DNA of 64,000 nt. Source: Pseudevernia furfuracea. Taxonomy: Eukaryota; Ascomycota; Lecanoromycetes; Lecanorales; Parmeliaceae. Under the pieces are notes generated by a model. It was not told where the DNA came from. It saw nothing but the letters and a program-made list of their open reading frames with translations, and did no database searches. Shown piece after piece: positions 1 through 11,531 of the stretch. The position numbers were made by a program, and so were the translations under genes. Numbering within the stretch: position 1 is the stretch's first letter; each line of letters begins with the position of its first letter. The stretch lies in assembly GCA_022315425.1 (NCBI GenBank), contig JAIUPT010000019.1, positions 62,001-126,000 on the forward strand, in the 5' to 3' direction.

Positions 1-1913
1 ACCTGCAAGTAAGTTGCTCTACTCTCCTGACAAGACATCCAAAAAGTAAACAGAATCGAGGTAGTGCCATAAAGAGTCTACTCTGCGTCTCTAGATAGTC
101 CAAAAACTTGTATAGGAGACCACACTAATTGAGTTTTCAGGAGTAAGACCATTCGCGACCCCAAGTCTCTTACCGTGAAGCTCTGACCAACCATTCACTC
201 AGTCCGCCATGTCAAATGCGATGAAGAGAAGCCAGCCTGCAACAGATGTACAACCACTGGCCGCAAATGCGATGGATATGCTTCCATCAAGAAGAAGAAG
301 AGACGCAACCAGTCATTAGCGCCTGCATCCGGTCACTCTAGTATGACTTTACAATTGAATCCATCAGCCGAATTATTCGGCAATCCGGCCGAACGCCGCT
401 CTTTCCACTTCTTTCGCAATCGAACCGCACCACAACTCGCAGGCTATTTTGTGTCGGACTTTTGGAATTGCTTGGTGCCTTTATCCACTCACCATCAACC
501 AGCCATCAGGCATGCGGTAGTCGCTCTAGCTTCTTTACATGAACGCTTCGAGAATAGCGACGATTCTATACTGAGTTCCAACTATGACATTGCCCGAGGT
601 GGCTTTGCACTACAGCACTATAACCGTGCGATTGGCTGTTTGATCAAACCCGTCATCACTGGAGGACAGCAGACATTGGATATATATTTAGTAGCCTGTA
701 TACTCTTCGCATGTTTTGAGGTACTCTGTCCCATTATCGCCACTTCTATGGGCTAGATGATAGTATGTATCATTGTACGTAAATCTTTGCTAACCGGTCT
801 TCAGACTCTGCGAGGACGCTATGGATCGGCCATTTCTCACGTTAAGAATGGCGTCAATATAATCTCTTCAACCAGAGAGAGCACGAGCCCGCAAGTGATG
901 CAGTCCCCAGTACCTTGTGTTTCGCTGGAAACCTTGAAGGCTATCTTTGCACGTCTGGATTATCAGTCGAATCAGGTAATTCCATTGCAGCTTTAATGCT
1001 ATGCTCGGTCAATGTACTGAACCAATCGTAGCTTGTAGGCGGACCTCCCATGCCTCTCGAGACTGACCCCAAATCACACCAGCCTGGCTTTGGTCCCCAC
1101 ATTCCCGCCTACTTCACCTCCTTGGAAGAAGCTCAGAACTCGCTCTACTACCACCAGAATCGCTGTTTAAAGGCCGCCTTTGATCTTGACAACGCCACCT
1201 TGCACAAAAAACCAGCCAGTCTTCTTAGCGAAGGCTCATACCTTGAGAGCTATAGCCAAAGCCGTAGCGTGTTTCGAGTCATATTGCAGAGATGGTCCTG
1301 TGCCTTCGAAGCATTTCTCCTGAAAGTCAGTGCCACTATGGACTCCAAAGCATTGCAAGGTGCCGCAGTTCTCAAGATACATCATCGATTATCCTCGCTA
1401 CACATCAAGTCCAACAAGCAAAACAGACTTCAGAGCCCAAATAGTTGGGACCCTCTACGCCGCGAGTGTGAAGAGATAGTCGACCTTGCTACCTCAGTCG
1501 TCAAATTGCATATCAACAGCTCCAGCAACTCTTCTTCCAAAAGCCCGCTGTTCTTCATGGACATGAACATCGTGGGCCCGTTGTTCAGTATCGCCCACCG
1601 ATGCCGTGACCCCATCATCCGTCGCAGAGCCATAGCTCTGCTTTACAGCGCGCCGCGCCAAGAAGGTCTCTGGCATAGCGTCATAACAGCCAGAGTGGCC
1701 GAGAAAATAATGAATGTAGAAGAAGCTGGACTTGGAGAGGTAAAGAGCTCCGAAGATGTACCGGAGGAGAAACGAATATCCGATATTGATGTGCAATTCA
1801 ACTTGCAAGGAAGAAAAGGATATCTGAAGTATAGTCGAAGACAGCGAACGGGCCAGCATATTTACGTGGCTGAGCCAATCTTAAAAGTCTTTCAAGAAAT
1901 AATTGAGTGGTAA
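1..1913 (+). CDS. Zn2Cys6 fungal transcription factor, 5' end outside window
   Basis: The product is a likely nuclear DNA-binding regulator of the binuclear zinc cluster class with a fungal-specific regulatory domain (DUF3468/Fungal_trans_2-like). The window opens on codons for T-C-K followed by a GTAAGT donor at base 9. The rest of the cluster, CDEEKPACNRC plus GRKCDGY, is read from about base 205. Downstream introns are clean: 721-804 and 976-1031, both phase 0, joining CILFACFE to TLRGRYG and NQ to LVGGPP. The reading frame then runs to 1913. A paralogue on the other strand at 55-56.8 kb shares the motifs LKIHH and CRDPxIRRxA. One oddity is that the only acceptor before base 205 (AG at 201-202) leaves the zinc cluster out of frame with the first exon by comparison with the paralogue. 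The gene may therefore be damaged at that site, or use an unusual acceptor. A P450 follows on the same strand. Confidence 0.75.
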
Positions 1914-2401
1914 TACCATAAAGCCTTTCCCCAAAATTGGCTAATGCTTGAATGGTTGCCAATACTCGGCCCTTCGCTTAGGCTATTAGTTCTTGGTACC
2001 TGCCGATCACGAGCAACTTCTCTTGCGCTCTGTTCTTGACGTCGCCGCGATCGTTACTCGTCATACGAGACCATCCCTGTTCCGAGGAATTTTCCCCAAC
2101 AGAGAGACACTCAAGCAAAGGTACAGCACCGCATGTTTTTACCGAGGGAATTAGAGTAAGCTTCATCGGAAATAGTGGCATGCAACTAACTCGGATAGCT
2201 TCACTGCTAGGATGCTGATAAGAACGGGAGCCTCTAGTGCTTAGGTGCTACGGTTCATCCTGAAAAGCGGGGCGAGGATTATGAGAGCAAAAACAATCAA
2301 TTTGTAGTCCATCTTCACTTTCATATTTTTGAACACCCGCTGCCATTGAAGACGTCGGTGTATCGCCTTCGCTCATATCATTTCACGTCGTGTCAACAGC
2401 A
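1914..2401. other. intergenic, regulator to P450
   Basis: No gene is recognised here. Short ORFs on both strands lack coding character. The stretch holds the regulator's 3' region and the P450 promoter. Confidence 0.5.
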
Positions 2402-4178
2402 ATGCTTGATCTCCCACCTACCTCACCAGGCTCAATCCTTGCCAAGTTCTTTTTTGGGCTCGTTGCTTTCCAGATAGCCAAATACATCTATCGTGTCACT
2501 TTCCATCCCCTCGCACATTTTCCTGGTCCCAGACTAGCGGCCCTCACGAATCTTTATGGCGCGTTTTATGACCTGAGCGAAGTACGCTCATACATCAAGG
2601 AAATACCTGCTCTGCACGAGAAGTATGGTACATTTTTAACCAACCCAATCCTTCCCACCACTTCCTGAACCCTCTTAGGACCGATCGTACGGGCCTGGCC
2701 AAATGAGCTCCACCTCGCAGATATGGATGCCTATAATCAGTAAGTCCCCCAGGTAAGCAATTTTATGGAGACTGAAAGCACTAGGATTTTCAAGACCGGC
2801 ACCCGCTTCGACAAAGAACACTCGTTCTACAAAGGTTTCCCACCCCTCAACGGCTCCCTGAACCAGATCCTCGAAACGAAACCCGCCATGGCGCGCATCA
2901 ACATGATATCGCCGTACTTCTCCCGTGAAGCCATCCGGCGCGCAGAGCCGTTGATATCAAAATGCACCGTCAAGTTCATTTCCGTACTATCAGACGCAGC
3001 CACTTCCGGCAAACCCGTGAATCTAAGTCTCGGCTTTCGGTGTATCACGGCAGATACGATCATGAATCACTCATTCCAGAAGCCCTTGGGAGCGCTCGAT
3101 GCACCGGATTTCGACTACCCGCTGATCATGGCGCTGGATGCGAGTCTGAAGGATATTCAGTGGGTGCATTACTTCCCGACGCCCTTTGGGTTGCTGTTCC
3201 GATTGACGGACCTACTCCCCGACTCTCTCTTCGAGAAGCTGTTCAAGCCACTGTATCTTACGAAATGGTGCCTCAACGTACGCTATACCCGCCCCAGCTT
3301 CTTCCCGATATTGGCTAAAAATCCCCCAAGTTCTGTCGAAACCGTATAATTGAACTCCAAAAGAAGCCCACCACTCCCGGCAGCCTACCCACAGTCTTCG
3401 ACACAATGCTCAACCCCAATCCGGAAAAGGGCCAATACACACCCACCTTGCAAGAGTTGACGGGAGACGCGCTTTTGCTACTGATGGCAGGGACAGACAG
3501 CACGGCGCACACGCTCGTAACGGGGACTTATGCCATGTTGACACATCCAGAGATGTTGCAGGCCCTCAAGTCTGAATTAAAAGAGGCAATCCCCAAGAGA
3601 GACAGCTCAGTAGAGTGGGCGGCGCTCGAAAAGCTGCCATACCTGCGCGCTGTGGTTAAGGAATCTCTCCGCTATGGGTCCGGATCTCCAGGGCGCTTAC
3701 CAAGGACTGTTCCCTCAAGAGGCGCTGTATTTTGCGGACAACAGATACCACCAGGGACGATCATCACGAGTGGCGCTTACGTGCATCATCGCAATCCGAA
3801 AGCTTTCGAGGACCCGGACACATTCCGGCCAGAGCGCTGGCTTCAGGGTAGTGTGGTAGAGATGGAGAAAAATCTGGTCACGTTCTCGAGGGGGTCTCGG
3901 ACGTGTACGGGTATGAAGTAAGTATTTTGACTTCACTTTTTATTATCGGCGGCACAATGCTGTATTGAGTCTTCTTGGTATCAAAATCTTGGGGGCACGA
4001 AAGACTGACTGTTCCTAGTCTGGCATATTGCGAGCTCTATCTCACCCTGGCGCATTTATTTCGGAAATTCGATCTCACATTGTATCAGACTACGCCTGCG
4101 GACATGGAATGGAAGGACTGCACTGTATTTAGAATGATGGGGCATTTGAAAGTCTTGGTTAAGGAGGCGAAAGATTGA
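2402..4178 (+). CDS. cytochrome P450 monooxygenase (trichodiene-oxygenase-like group)
   Basis: This is a haem-thiolate monooxygenase of about 508 residues, probably anchored in the ER by the N-terminal hydrophobic segment (residues about 10-30). Five exons join in frame: 2402-2627, 2679-2739, 2785-3277, 3331-3917 and 4019-4178. The start is the ATG at 2402 because the frame upstream has no other ATG. Family signatures are all present: a proline-rich hinge (HFPGPRLAAL), the I-helix AGTDST, the K-helix ExxR in KESLRYG, PERW, and the haem loop FSRGSRTCTG carrying the cysteine ligand. The last intron splits the codon just after the haem loop. The FYKGF and AMARINMISPYFSR block resembles Tri4-like P450s, but the substrate cannot be deduced. 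The gene looks intact. Its neighbour is a Zn2Cys6 regulator, a common pairing in specialised metabolism, but no backbone enzyme is visible here. Confidence 0.92.
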
Positions 4179-4562
4179 GGGACCTTGTTCGTGCTTGACG
4201 AAAAAAAAAGCTGCATTTATGTAAGGTGTTTGCAACCAATTTCTAGGAATGCCATCTGCAGAGTCGTTGCTAGCATTTTCAATTCTCGATCCGTGAGAGG
4301 GTTTTAAACGGCTTCACAATCGGATTGGTTTGGAATTGTAAATACATCCAGGCAAGATGACGGTTCAGGTAAACTTGAACGCGTAGTTCGATTCGAAATA
4401 TTTTCCTACCTTCTGAACACACCAGACATACGTAATGGACCTCGCCATGAATAGTTTCAGGATTTTTCCACCAACGCACACACCGAGAAGTCATACTCTT
4501 CTACGGCTTTTACAGTCTTTGAAAGCACCAACTAGCGCCGCGAATCGGCGATGCACAAGCTC
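4179..4562. other. intergenic, P450 to kinase relic
   Basis: This stretch contains a short A-run at 4201-4209 after the P450 stop codon and no recognisable gene. An ATG-led frame at 4435 runs into the kinase fragment, but its first 40 residues show no family signature. Confidence 0.4.
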
Positions 4563-5319
4563 GATGGCGTCCATATCAGCACCATCAAAGGTACAGTACC
4601 AATACACGATACTAGACGGCGTTGAGGACATTGACTCGTGGTCTCTAGATGAGATTTACCGCCAACGTAGCCATCCAAGGCAAGAGGAGGTGTTCAGCGT
4701 ACCGGGAAAAGGGCCCGGTATCCACGCGCGCAAATACCTGGTTCAGCCGACGTCGTTCTCCAGAGTCGAACCAAAGCATTTCTCTCAAGATATGGTGCTC
4801 GTCGATTTGGGCGAAGCCTTTCTGTCACCGTCTCCACCACCCAAAGGAGTTGGGACTCCCAATAAACACGCCTCACCAGAGCTACTATTGGAAAGCACAA
4901 ATGGTCGGACATCTGGGCCCTCAGCTGCACAATGTTCGAGATGCGGTCTAGCTTTCCTTTGCTTGAATCGTGGCTGGGGTACGACAGCCATGTGCTAGAG
5001 GAAATGGTACAAATCTTAGGGGAGCCGCCAAAATCTTTGTCTACTGTTTTTGAGGACCAAGGTACTGCGGTGACGAAAGTAGAGGGCACCGGCCAATACT
5101 CTCTCGTAGACCAGGTTAGCGAGATCGGGTAGATGATGAGCCGCTATTGAGGGGAGAACTACCCACCAGACCTTGGATGGAACCACCTGACACGAGCGAT
5201 CTTCCGAGGAAGCACGCTGCCTTGCGGGTCTGCTACAAAAGACGTTAACCTACACGCCGGTGAGACGTTTGCCGATTGAGGGAATTCTGAAGCATAGATG
5301 GTTCACTGAAGACTTTTGA
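4563..5319 (+). pseudogene. SRPK-like serine/threonine kinase, C-lobe relic
   Basis: This is the remnant of an SR-protein-kinase-like gene of the fungal expanded SRPK group. The readable part starts near IDSWSLDEIYRQ and covers the magnesium-binding loop in the altered form VLVDLGEAF (normally DFGE), then GVGTP and SPELLL. About base 4890 the frame must shift to continue as SDIWALSCTMFEMRSSFPLL and EEMVQILGEPP. Further shifts are needed to reach RGELPTRPWMEPP, then RRLPIEGILKHRWF and a stop at 5319. The N-lobe with the P-loop, the VAIK lysine and the HxD catalytic loop is absent. The Asp-Leu-Gly change and several frameshifts argue against any kinase activity. Assignment to the family rests on motif order. 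Whether a short transcript persists is unknown. Confidence 0.8.
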
Positions 5320-6280
5320 ACGACTTCAATTAATAGAGAAATTTACATCAACCCGCCAAGTGACGGCAAATACGAGGATAAAAAAGACACACCCAGTGAT
5401 GGATGTAGGTCAAGAGCAGCCTTACTTACACGAAGGAGCCGCAGACTCTTTCTCCGCTCCCACATTTCCGATTCCCTCACAGTACGAAGGATCGAACCAA
5501 CTCCGTGCCGCGGGCTGGAGATTCTCGTTCCGGTGAAACTCTGCACGGCGCAAACAGGATCTGTCGTCTATGAAAGCCACGAGATTCGACACCCGGTTCC
5601 GCTCATCAGCTCGTCGCATGAGTCACTGTAGAGGCGGGCGCGACAGCCGAGTGTCCGATACAGAGCCTCACTTGGGTATAATGATTAATTTTATAAGCAC
5701 GAGGGTGAATACGCAAGTAAATGGGACCTTGATTGTAGCCTCGTGGCAGTAGAACAAGTCATGAAACCAAGATGCGTCTATGTTTATCGATGCTTGAGCA
5801 GGCTGTGCTGCGACGGTCAGCTCACTCATCAATATGTAATAGTACGGTATATAGATAATTCATCAGCATGTGCCTCGGGCGTGGAAGGAATGCAGGGCGC
5901 AGGGAGAAGGGCAGGGTCAGAGAGTACTTTTAGAGTATGTTGTAAGGTACATAGGTACCTTAGCTGTTGTATTATGCCACCCCCTGCGTCTCACATCTCG
6001 GCAATTTGTGCATGGTACGGAGTACTCTATTGGTGCTCAGGGCACTGCTCACTCCGGCGCCAAAAGGCCCGCCCCTCACCTCATCTATTTCCCCCCATTT
6101 TTCTGCCTCGTTTTCTCTTTCTACCCACAGCAGAGCGATACCTGGTGATTCGCTCGCAATCCTCCTTCCCTCTTTGACTCGATAAACAGCTGGCTGTTAC
6201 CAATTATTACTCTACATTCTTCCTCATTCACTTACCTTGCACCATCAAACGCGCCATCTTGCAGACTCATACCATCAGGC
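5320..6280. other. intergenic, promoter side of Ecm11-domain gene
   Basis: No gene is recognised. A TACGGAGTA motif lies at 6016-6024 and an AGGTACCTTA motif near 5952. Both are short palindromic words that recur elsewhere in the window. Pyrimidine-rich sequence at 6080-6280 leads into the start codon at 6281, as is common for fungal promoters. Confidence 0.4.
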
Positions 6281-7651
6281 ATGGAAGCTCTCCGTCAAAA
6301 AGTGCTCAATGCGCGAGGACTCCCCAAGGAAGCAACCTCAGACGATGATCAGCGACGAATTGATGCCAAAATGCAAGCAATGGGCTACTCCATCTCGCCT
6401 CCTATACCGACACGACTAAGGTCCAGCAGGAGCGAGGACCAAGGACAGAGACCCTTCCACTCCAAGTTCAGCGAGACCCAACATCCTCTTTACCGCGGTG
6501 TCGATCAAACTGGTGGAGAGCACGTCAACTCTTTTGACGACCCCTCTCGTCCGCAACTCTCTCGCGCTGCGACAGATGACCATCTACATCAAAGCTACGC
6601 CATGGATGATGGCAGGAGTGGGATGGATGTGTCATCATACTACGAAGACGGCGAACGATCGCCTGCATTGTCCCCTGCGTTGAACAAACACATCGCACTG
6701 AAGTCCCTCGAACCGCATGGGCAGCAGCAACAGCAGCAGCAACAACATCCTAGTCAACCCAAACATGGCCGGCATCGCAGCAGGTCTGCGACAGATGACA
6801 ATCTATACCACGGGGGTGATAGGGATAACAGTTCCGTTAGCAAAGAGCATAGGAAGCATAATCTTAGGCAGGAGTCCCTCGCGAGTGGTCCTACGAAGCC
6901 GTTGCCTGAGAAGAGGTCAGACGAGAAGATGAAGGAAAGGACGATCCAGCTTCTCCGAGATCGTCAACAAACACCCACACAGAACAGCAATGTATGTGCT
7001 GCCATCATTCCACTCCTCTACAATGCGCAAGCTAATGCACTAATTCTATAGGGCCGATTCACACCCCAAGCCCTCGTCGTGCCCCACGACGAAGCCACCA
7101 AGGTCGCACACACCTTCTCCGGATCCGACGGCTCCCCCACCGACTCCGCCGGTAACAGCGTCAACAACAGTGTTAGCGAAGGTGGACACGGGAAGCACGG
7201 CCGTAAGCGCTCTAGAGACTTGGACTACGGCATACACCAGCTCGCAGAGATGGACTACCAACATCTGCACAACGAATCCTTCGACCACGTCCCAGGCCTC
7301 ATACCTTACCACGGCCTCCCCGACCCCTCACTCCCTCTCTCCGAACGCCTTCACAATATATATCCGGATAAGACCCACAAGGATAAAGCGGCAAGGGCAA
7401 AAGCATTCTTCGCTTCTCTCACCATCGACCAATATGAAGAGTGTGGGGATCTGTTACTCGATGGGTTCAGAGACGTGATGGATAGGCTGAGGCAGGCCAG
7501 GCAGCAGAAACGAAAAGCGGCGAGGGCGATGGAAGAGCAGATTGCGAAGAGGGAGGAGTGGGTTAGGAAGAAGAGGGGGGTGTGCGAGCTGGAGCTGGGA
7601 AGATTGAGGAGTGCGGGGACTGCGGTTGTGAAGCCCATAAAGTCGAGATGA
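6281..7651 (+). CDS. Ecm11-domain protein
   Basis: This is a 436-residue protein in two exons, 6281-6991 and 7052-7651, with a clean GTATGT...CTATAG intron in phase 0. Residues 1-330 are low-complexity and probably disordered, with a Gln run (QQQQQQQQ near residue 147) and Ser/Arg-rich stretches such as HRSRSATDD. The C-terminus, about residues 345-436, matches the extracellular mutant protein 11 domain: FFASLTIDQYEECGDLLLDG, then a basic helix rich in Arg, Lys and Glu. In budding yeast Ecm11 is a component of the synaptonemal complex central element. In filamentous fungi the domain is found in uncharacterised nuclear proteins, so a meiotic or chromosome role is an inference. The long C-terminal helix has heptad-like spacing compatible with a coiled coil. 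The gene appears intact. Confidence 0.8.
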
Positions 7652-8888
7652 TGATGTGGATGGATATACATCTACGTACTAATGTTTCCTACGATTCTGA
7701 ATGGCTGTTCGAAGGGATGGCATGGCATGGCGTTACGACAGCGATATGATAGGATCATAGGGTAGACTCGAGATACCCTCTTGGCTTTAAATGAGTATAT
7801 ATCTTTCCAGACACTAGCTACTACTCCGTATAAAGTCCCGCTGTCCTGTCATTGGTTCAATATATGTTGCCTGGGAACATGTACCGGACGAACCCGGCAC
7901 GCTCTTTAGACTTGAAGTCAAGTGTTCGCAGGGGGGGTTGGTGGGGTGAGACGGTGGCATAATAATCTTACGTTTGGGGCGCTTATAGCCCCCGCAGGAG
8001 TGGAGGATCAGGTACCCATCCGGGCTATCCCATGCAGCTGAAACGGTGCCGAAACCTCACACCACCAACCACTAACCACCAACCCGCAACCCGCAACCCG
8101 CTGAACCAAGCCAACGTCCACGCACGCAAACTCAACGCAAAAACGACTTCAGGACACTCTCTTATCACTTATCACACAGTGATGTCGGTGTTTAGACGCC
8201 ATCGAACCCATCATTATTCATTTCATTTTTCAAATGGCCAGACTCTGCCGGCTGCCTGAGAGAGAGAGAATACCAGTACGGTACTTGATGCAGCCTTCAG
8301 GGGTTTTTTCGGTCTACCCGGAGGTCGTTTCACCTGGTGACCCTCTCTCCCTCCAATTTCCTTCGCACTCCCCTGTCCGCACTCACTACCTTACTCAGCA
8401 CTCACAGAGCACTACTCAGCACTCACTACTCAGCACTCCAACAGTGCAAAGTCAAGCGCCCGCGCCGCTGCAAGGGATTGCTATCAGACACATGATACAG
8501 TACATTATTAGTTAATAATGATCCTTTCGGAATCTAGATCTGCATGCTCATCACTACCTATGTACCTATGTACCCTATGTAGCAAAAAGGAGATGTCGTG
8601 CCTCCCGTCTGGTGCGTGCTCTGCTCCCTTTTTTCGCACCATTACTAGAGTATTACAGTCATCCCGCTTTGCTTTCTATTCTAGCTAATTAATTGAAGAG
8701 ACGCCGACGTTCCCTTATTCTCATGATGCTTCACCGTGACGCGCATGAATAGGCTGTTAAGCCATCAACCACTGCTACAACCACATCCTGCGCAACAAAA
8801 GCAGCCGTCAGCTCCTTCAGCAAGACAGCCACTATCCATCAGAACAAAACCCCCCGCCACCGAGCCTTCTCCCAATACCAACACAAAA
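7652..8888. other. intergenic with low-complexity tracts
   Basis: TACTCCGTA occurs at 7822-7830. Low-complexity tracts include CCAACC/CCCGCAA repeats near 8065-8105, an ACTCAGCACTCA minisatellite at about 8388-8440, and TATGTACC repeats near 8560-8578. No gene is supported. The open frame above the next gene begins with a weak ATG at 8745. Confidence 0.5.
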
Positions 8889-9515
8889 ATGTCACCCACA
8901 GACTACAATTCCGCCAAGCCGCTCCCCCTCGCTCAAGCCGGCTTCCACTCCTCACCCCAACGCACCCACTCGCCGCACATAATCGACCAAGCCGTCTCCC
9001 GCAAACCCATCACCGCCAGCAAAAACGGCAGCGGAGATAGCACCCTCGGCGCCCCCACCAACGCCTCCGCTAGCGACTTCAACCGCTACCAGTTCGAACA
9101 CAGCCCCACGCACACCCCATCCCGACTATCCTACGCCGGCGATCTAGAAATGGACCCCTCGGTCCGGCTCGAAGAGTACGACTGGGCCGACCTGGAGACG
9201 CAATTCTCGAAACGCATGGAAGCGTTCAAGACGGTGGAAGAGGGCATATGGGAGGAGTGGCGGGGGTGGGGGGAGGTGTTTGGGGCGTGGGCGAGCACGA
9301 TCAGCGTGCACGATGAGGAGAGGGCGAGCAAGCGGCTGCGGACGCGGATCGCGTTTACGCAGAACAGCGAGGAGGGTCTGGAGGCGAAGAGGATGCATTG
9401 TGAGATTCTGTGGCTGTGTTTGAACTTGTGGCGGGCTTGCTGATGATTGTGTGGGGCAGATATTAAGGTCGTGCAGGCTTTTGAGGGGGCCTTGGCGTTG
9501 TTGGGGGATGTGTGA
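8889..9515 (+). CDS. uncharacterised protein with acidic/aromatic helical domain
   Basis: This two-exon gene encodes 188 residues: exons 8889-9399 and 9460-9515, joined through a GTGAGA...GGCAG intron that gives MHYIKVVQAFEG across the junction. I chose the ATG at 8889 because its context (ACAAAAATGTC) is good. An in-frame ATG at 8745 has a poor context but would add 48 residues rich in Pro and Gln. Residues 1-85 look disordered. Residues about 90-185 are predicted helical, with LEEYDWADLETQF and a Trp-rich block (EEGIWEEWRGWGEVFGAW). I do not recognise a family. The conserved splice structure and strong codon bias towards G/C at third positions suggest a real gene. No function is proposed. 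Confidence 0.65.
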
Positions 9516-9857
9516 GAGAATGCAAGACTTGTTTCCTCTTTGTTCGTTTGTGGTGCGGCTTCAAGGATGCCAGGTGCCTTTCCGGTGAGATGGTTCTTCA
9601 TATGCTCTGGTGGCCAAGGGGGATGGACCGCCAACGGAGTTGGATCTGGGTATGAGGGTCAATAGCTTCGAAAGGCAGGAGGCGTCTTACGATTGTGACG
9701 AATTGTTTTTGACTTTGAGGGTTGAAAGTGTTTCGAGGATGTGTATGTATATATACCCAATCTCAAATGCACATCTATTTTCGCAAGGACTATCCCATTA
9801 TCCTCTTCCTTTCTATTCCGTCCAAATTACATCTTCATCCCATAACAGGATAGACTC
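9516..9857. other. convergent 3' intergenic region
   Basis: This is the space between two convergent genes. It holds the 3' regions only, and no further feature is seen. Confidence 0.5.
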
Positions 9858-10884
9858 TTAAAGCACGACAAACCAAGCATACAGCACCGCCAACGCTGGC
9901 CCCAACACTAGCAACGCCCTCCCAACCACCCTGAAAATCACCCAATTCCTCGCCCGCCCAAAACTCCTCACATAAGCTTCCGAATCATTCACATGCGGGA
10001 ACTCCCCCACCGGCCTCTCCACTCCCAAAAACCCACACAGCGGCCCCCATCCCTCCGTCACCTCAAACACCAACAAGCGCTCCTTCGGCACAACCCTCTT
10101 CACCAGCTCACCGTGATCCAAAAACGTCTTCCGCATATTCACATCCCCAAAATCATTCCCACCCCACCCTTTCAGCATAACCTGTTTGTAATCCCACCAC
10201 GGCGCTACGAACTCTTTGTCGACATATCTCAGTAACTGCCATGAGGGCCAATTCATGACGGGGAAGATTGTCGCGTTCATCGACTTGAGCCACTTATTTA
10301 CGGGGCGGTGGGTCAGGATGAATTTGGCGTCGGGGTAGGCGGCGAGGAGTTCGGGGACCATGCAGGCGGCGGGGAGGTCCATGACGGCCTGTTTAAAAAT
10401 ATCCAATCAGTTGAAGGAACTCGCAGCATTGGTGCAGGGATGAGGGAGGGAAAGAATGCATGCATCCATATTCGGGGAAGGGAGAGAGGGAAGGAGAAAG
10501 GGAGAGATAGACATACATCGAACTTCCCCAAAACGACATCGAACTCCCTCCTACCCCACGGCTCGCCCTCGCCCAGATACTTAGCTCTCATGGCCTCGGT
10601 CCAGAGCGTGAGGTACTTTTTCGGGTCTTCCCACATATTGGTTCCGTGGCAGGGATGGAATCCGAGCTGTTTAAGCGCGGTGAACATTGCTGATTGATTG
10701 AGCCTACTGTCAGCACTGAGTGGACCATGCCGCTCAAAGAGAGAGAGAGGTCTTTTGATGGTTATCACCTACACATCGTCCCGGTACGATTCAAACCCAA
10801 CACTATGACCTTCATGGGGACAGTTCTGATGGCAGGCAGGGTGTCGACGAGACGGCGTGTGTGTTGTTTATGTTGTTGGGCCAT
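9858..10884 (-). CDS. sulfotransferase-like P-loop protein (Sulfotransfer_4 type), membrane-tailed
   Basis: The product has 271 residues from three exons on the minus strand: 10884-10773, 10689-10517 and 10388-9858. The junctions give NRTGTMSMFTALKQLG and GKFDAVMDLPAACMV. The motif order is that of the fungal family often annotated as P-loop hydrolase or Sulfotransfer_4: a phosphosulfate-binding-type loop LGLNRTGTMS, then DAVMDLPA, then AKFILTHRPVNKWLKSM. The C-terminus ends in a hydrophobic segment (VVGRALLVLGPALAVLYAW) that looks like a tail anchor. The start at 10884 is chosen over one 23 codons downstream, and either is possible. Substrate and true activity are unknown, since family members are rarely characterised. 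A paralogue lies at 39.2-40.1 kb with the same exon number and C-terminal segment. The gene looks intact. Confidence 0.82.
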
Positions 10885-11117
10885 GCTGGCTTGCGTTTTT
10901 GGGGGAATTCGAGACTGGTGAGCGAAGAGAAGGATGAGGGATGAGTGGCAGCACAAGGAAATACTGCTTGCTTCTCACACGAAAACCCGGACGATAAAAG
11001 GCAGAGCGGTTGACCCGGTCGAGAGTCACTCCACGAAAAGCGCGCCGCGATAAAATGCTAACACATGCTTTGCCTGAATAATTTCGATTCTACTGCCTAA
11101 GCTCAATCGCCACCACC
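10885..11117. promoter_or_regulatory. divergent upstream region
   Basis: This stretch separates the sulfotransferase-like gene on the minus strand from an ATG with strong context (CCACCATGG) on the plus strand. No defined operator is visible. An ATAAAA word lies near 10994 and GATAAAATG near 11049. Confidence 0.3.
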
Positions 11118-11531
11118 ATGGCGACCGGCAAGCGTCGGAAAGCCATGTGTTATTGGAAGCGAATCTCAGCAGTATTTAACTGCCGTGTTACACGACTACT
11201 GACCCCGAACGGTTCGATCATCATATGCCTACCTCGGAATCGGCTGACTCTTTTCGAGCCTCTCCGAGAGCATGAGAAAGATACAGAATCAACCCATCCC
11301 ATTATGCCTTTCAAGGAGGAAGAAATCTCTTTTTTACAACTCCGCACCCCATCAATCCCGCCATCCCGGACATGGACCATCCACTCCGTGAAAAAGTCCA
11401 TACTGTTCCGTAGCATACCCCAGCACTTTAGGCACTGGGATTCTCTGCTCGTCGGTGTATGGGCTTTGTCGGTTGAACCGAGGGAGCCACGTCTGGCGAC
11501 AGATGCATTCTGCGCTCAGTTTATTTTCTGA
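11118..11531 (+). CDS. doubtful ORF with strong start context
   Basis: This open frame of 137 codons starts at an ATG in ideal context (CACCACCATGG). The predicted peptide is basic, with no recognisable domain, signal peptide or clear intron. Codon use does not obviously distinguish it from flanking non-coding frames. It could be the 5' end of a decayed gene or a chance ORF. Confidence 0.2.
   Translation: MATGKRRKAMCYWKRISAVFNCRVTRLLTPNGSIIICLPRNRLTLFEPLREHEKDTESTHPIMPFKEEEISFLQLRTPSIPPSRTWTIHSVKKSILFRSIPQHFRHWDSLLVGVWALSVEPREPRLATDAFCAQFIF

Noticed and set aside
5743..6185. Overlapping plus-strand ORFs upstream of the Ecm11-domain gene
   Set aside because: Three frames are open at once in pyrimidine-rich promoter-like DNA, so openness reflects composition, not coding.
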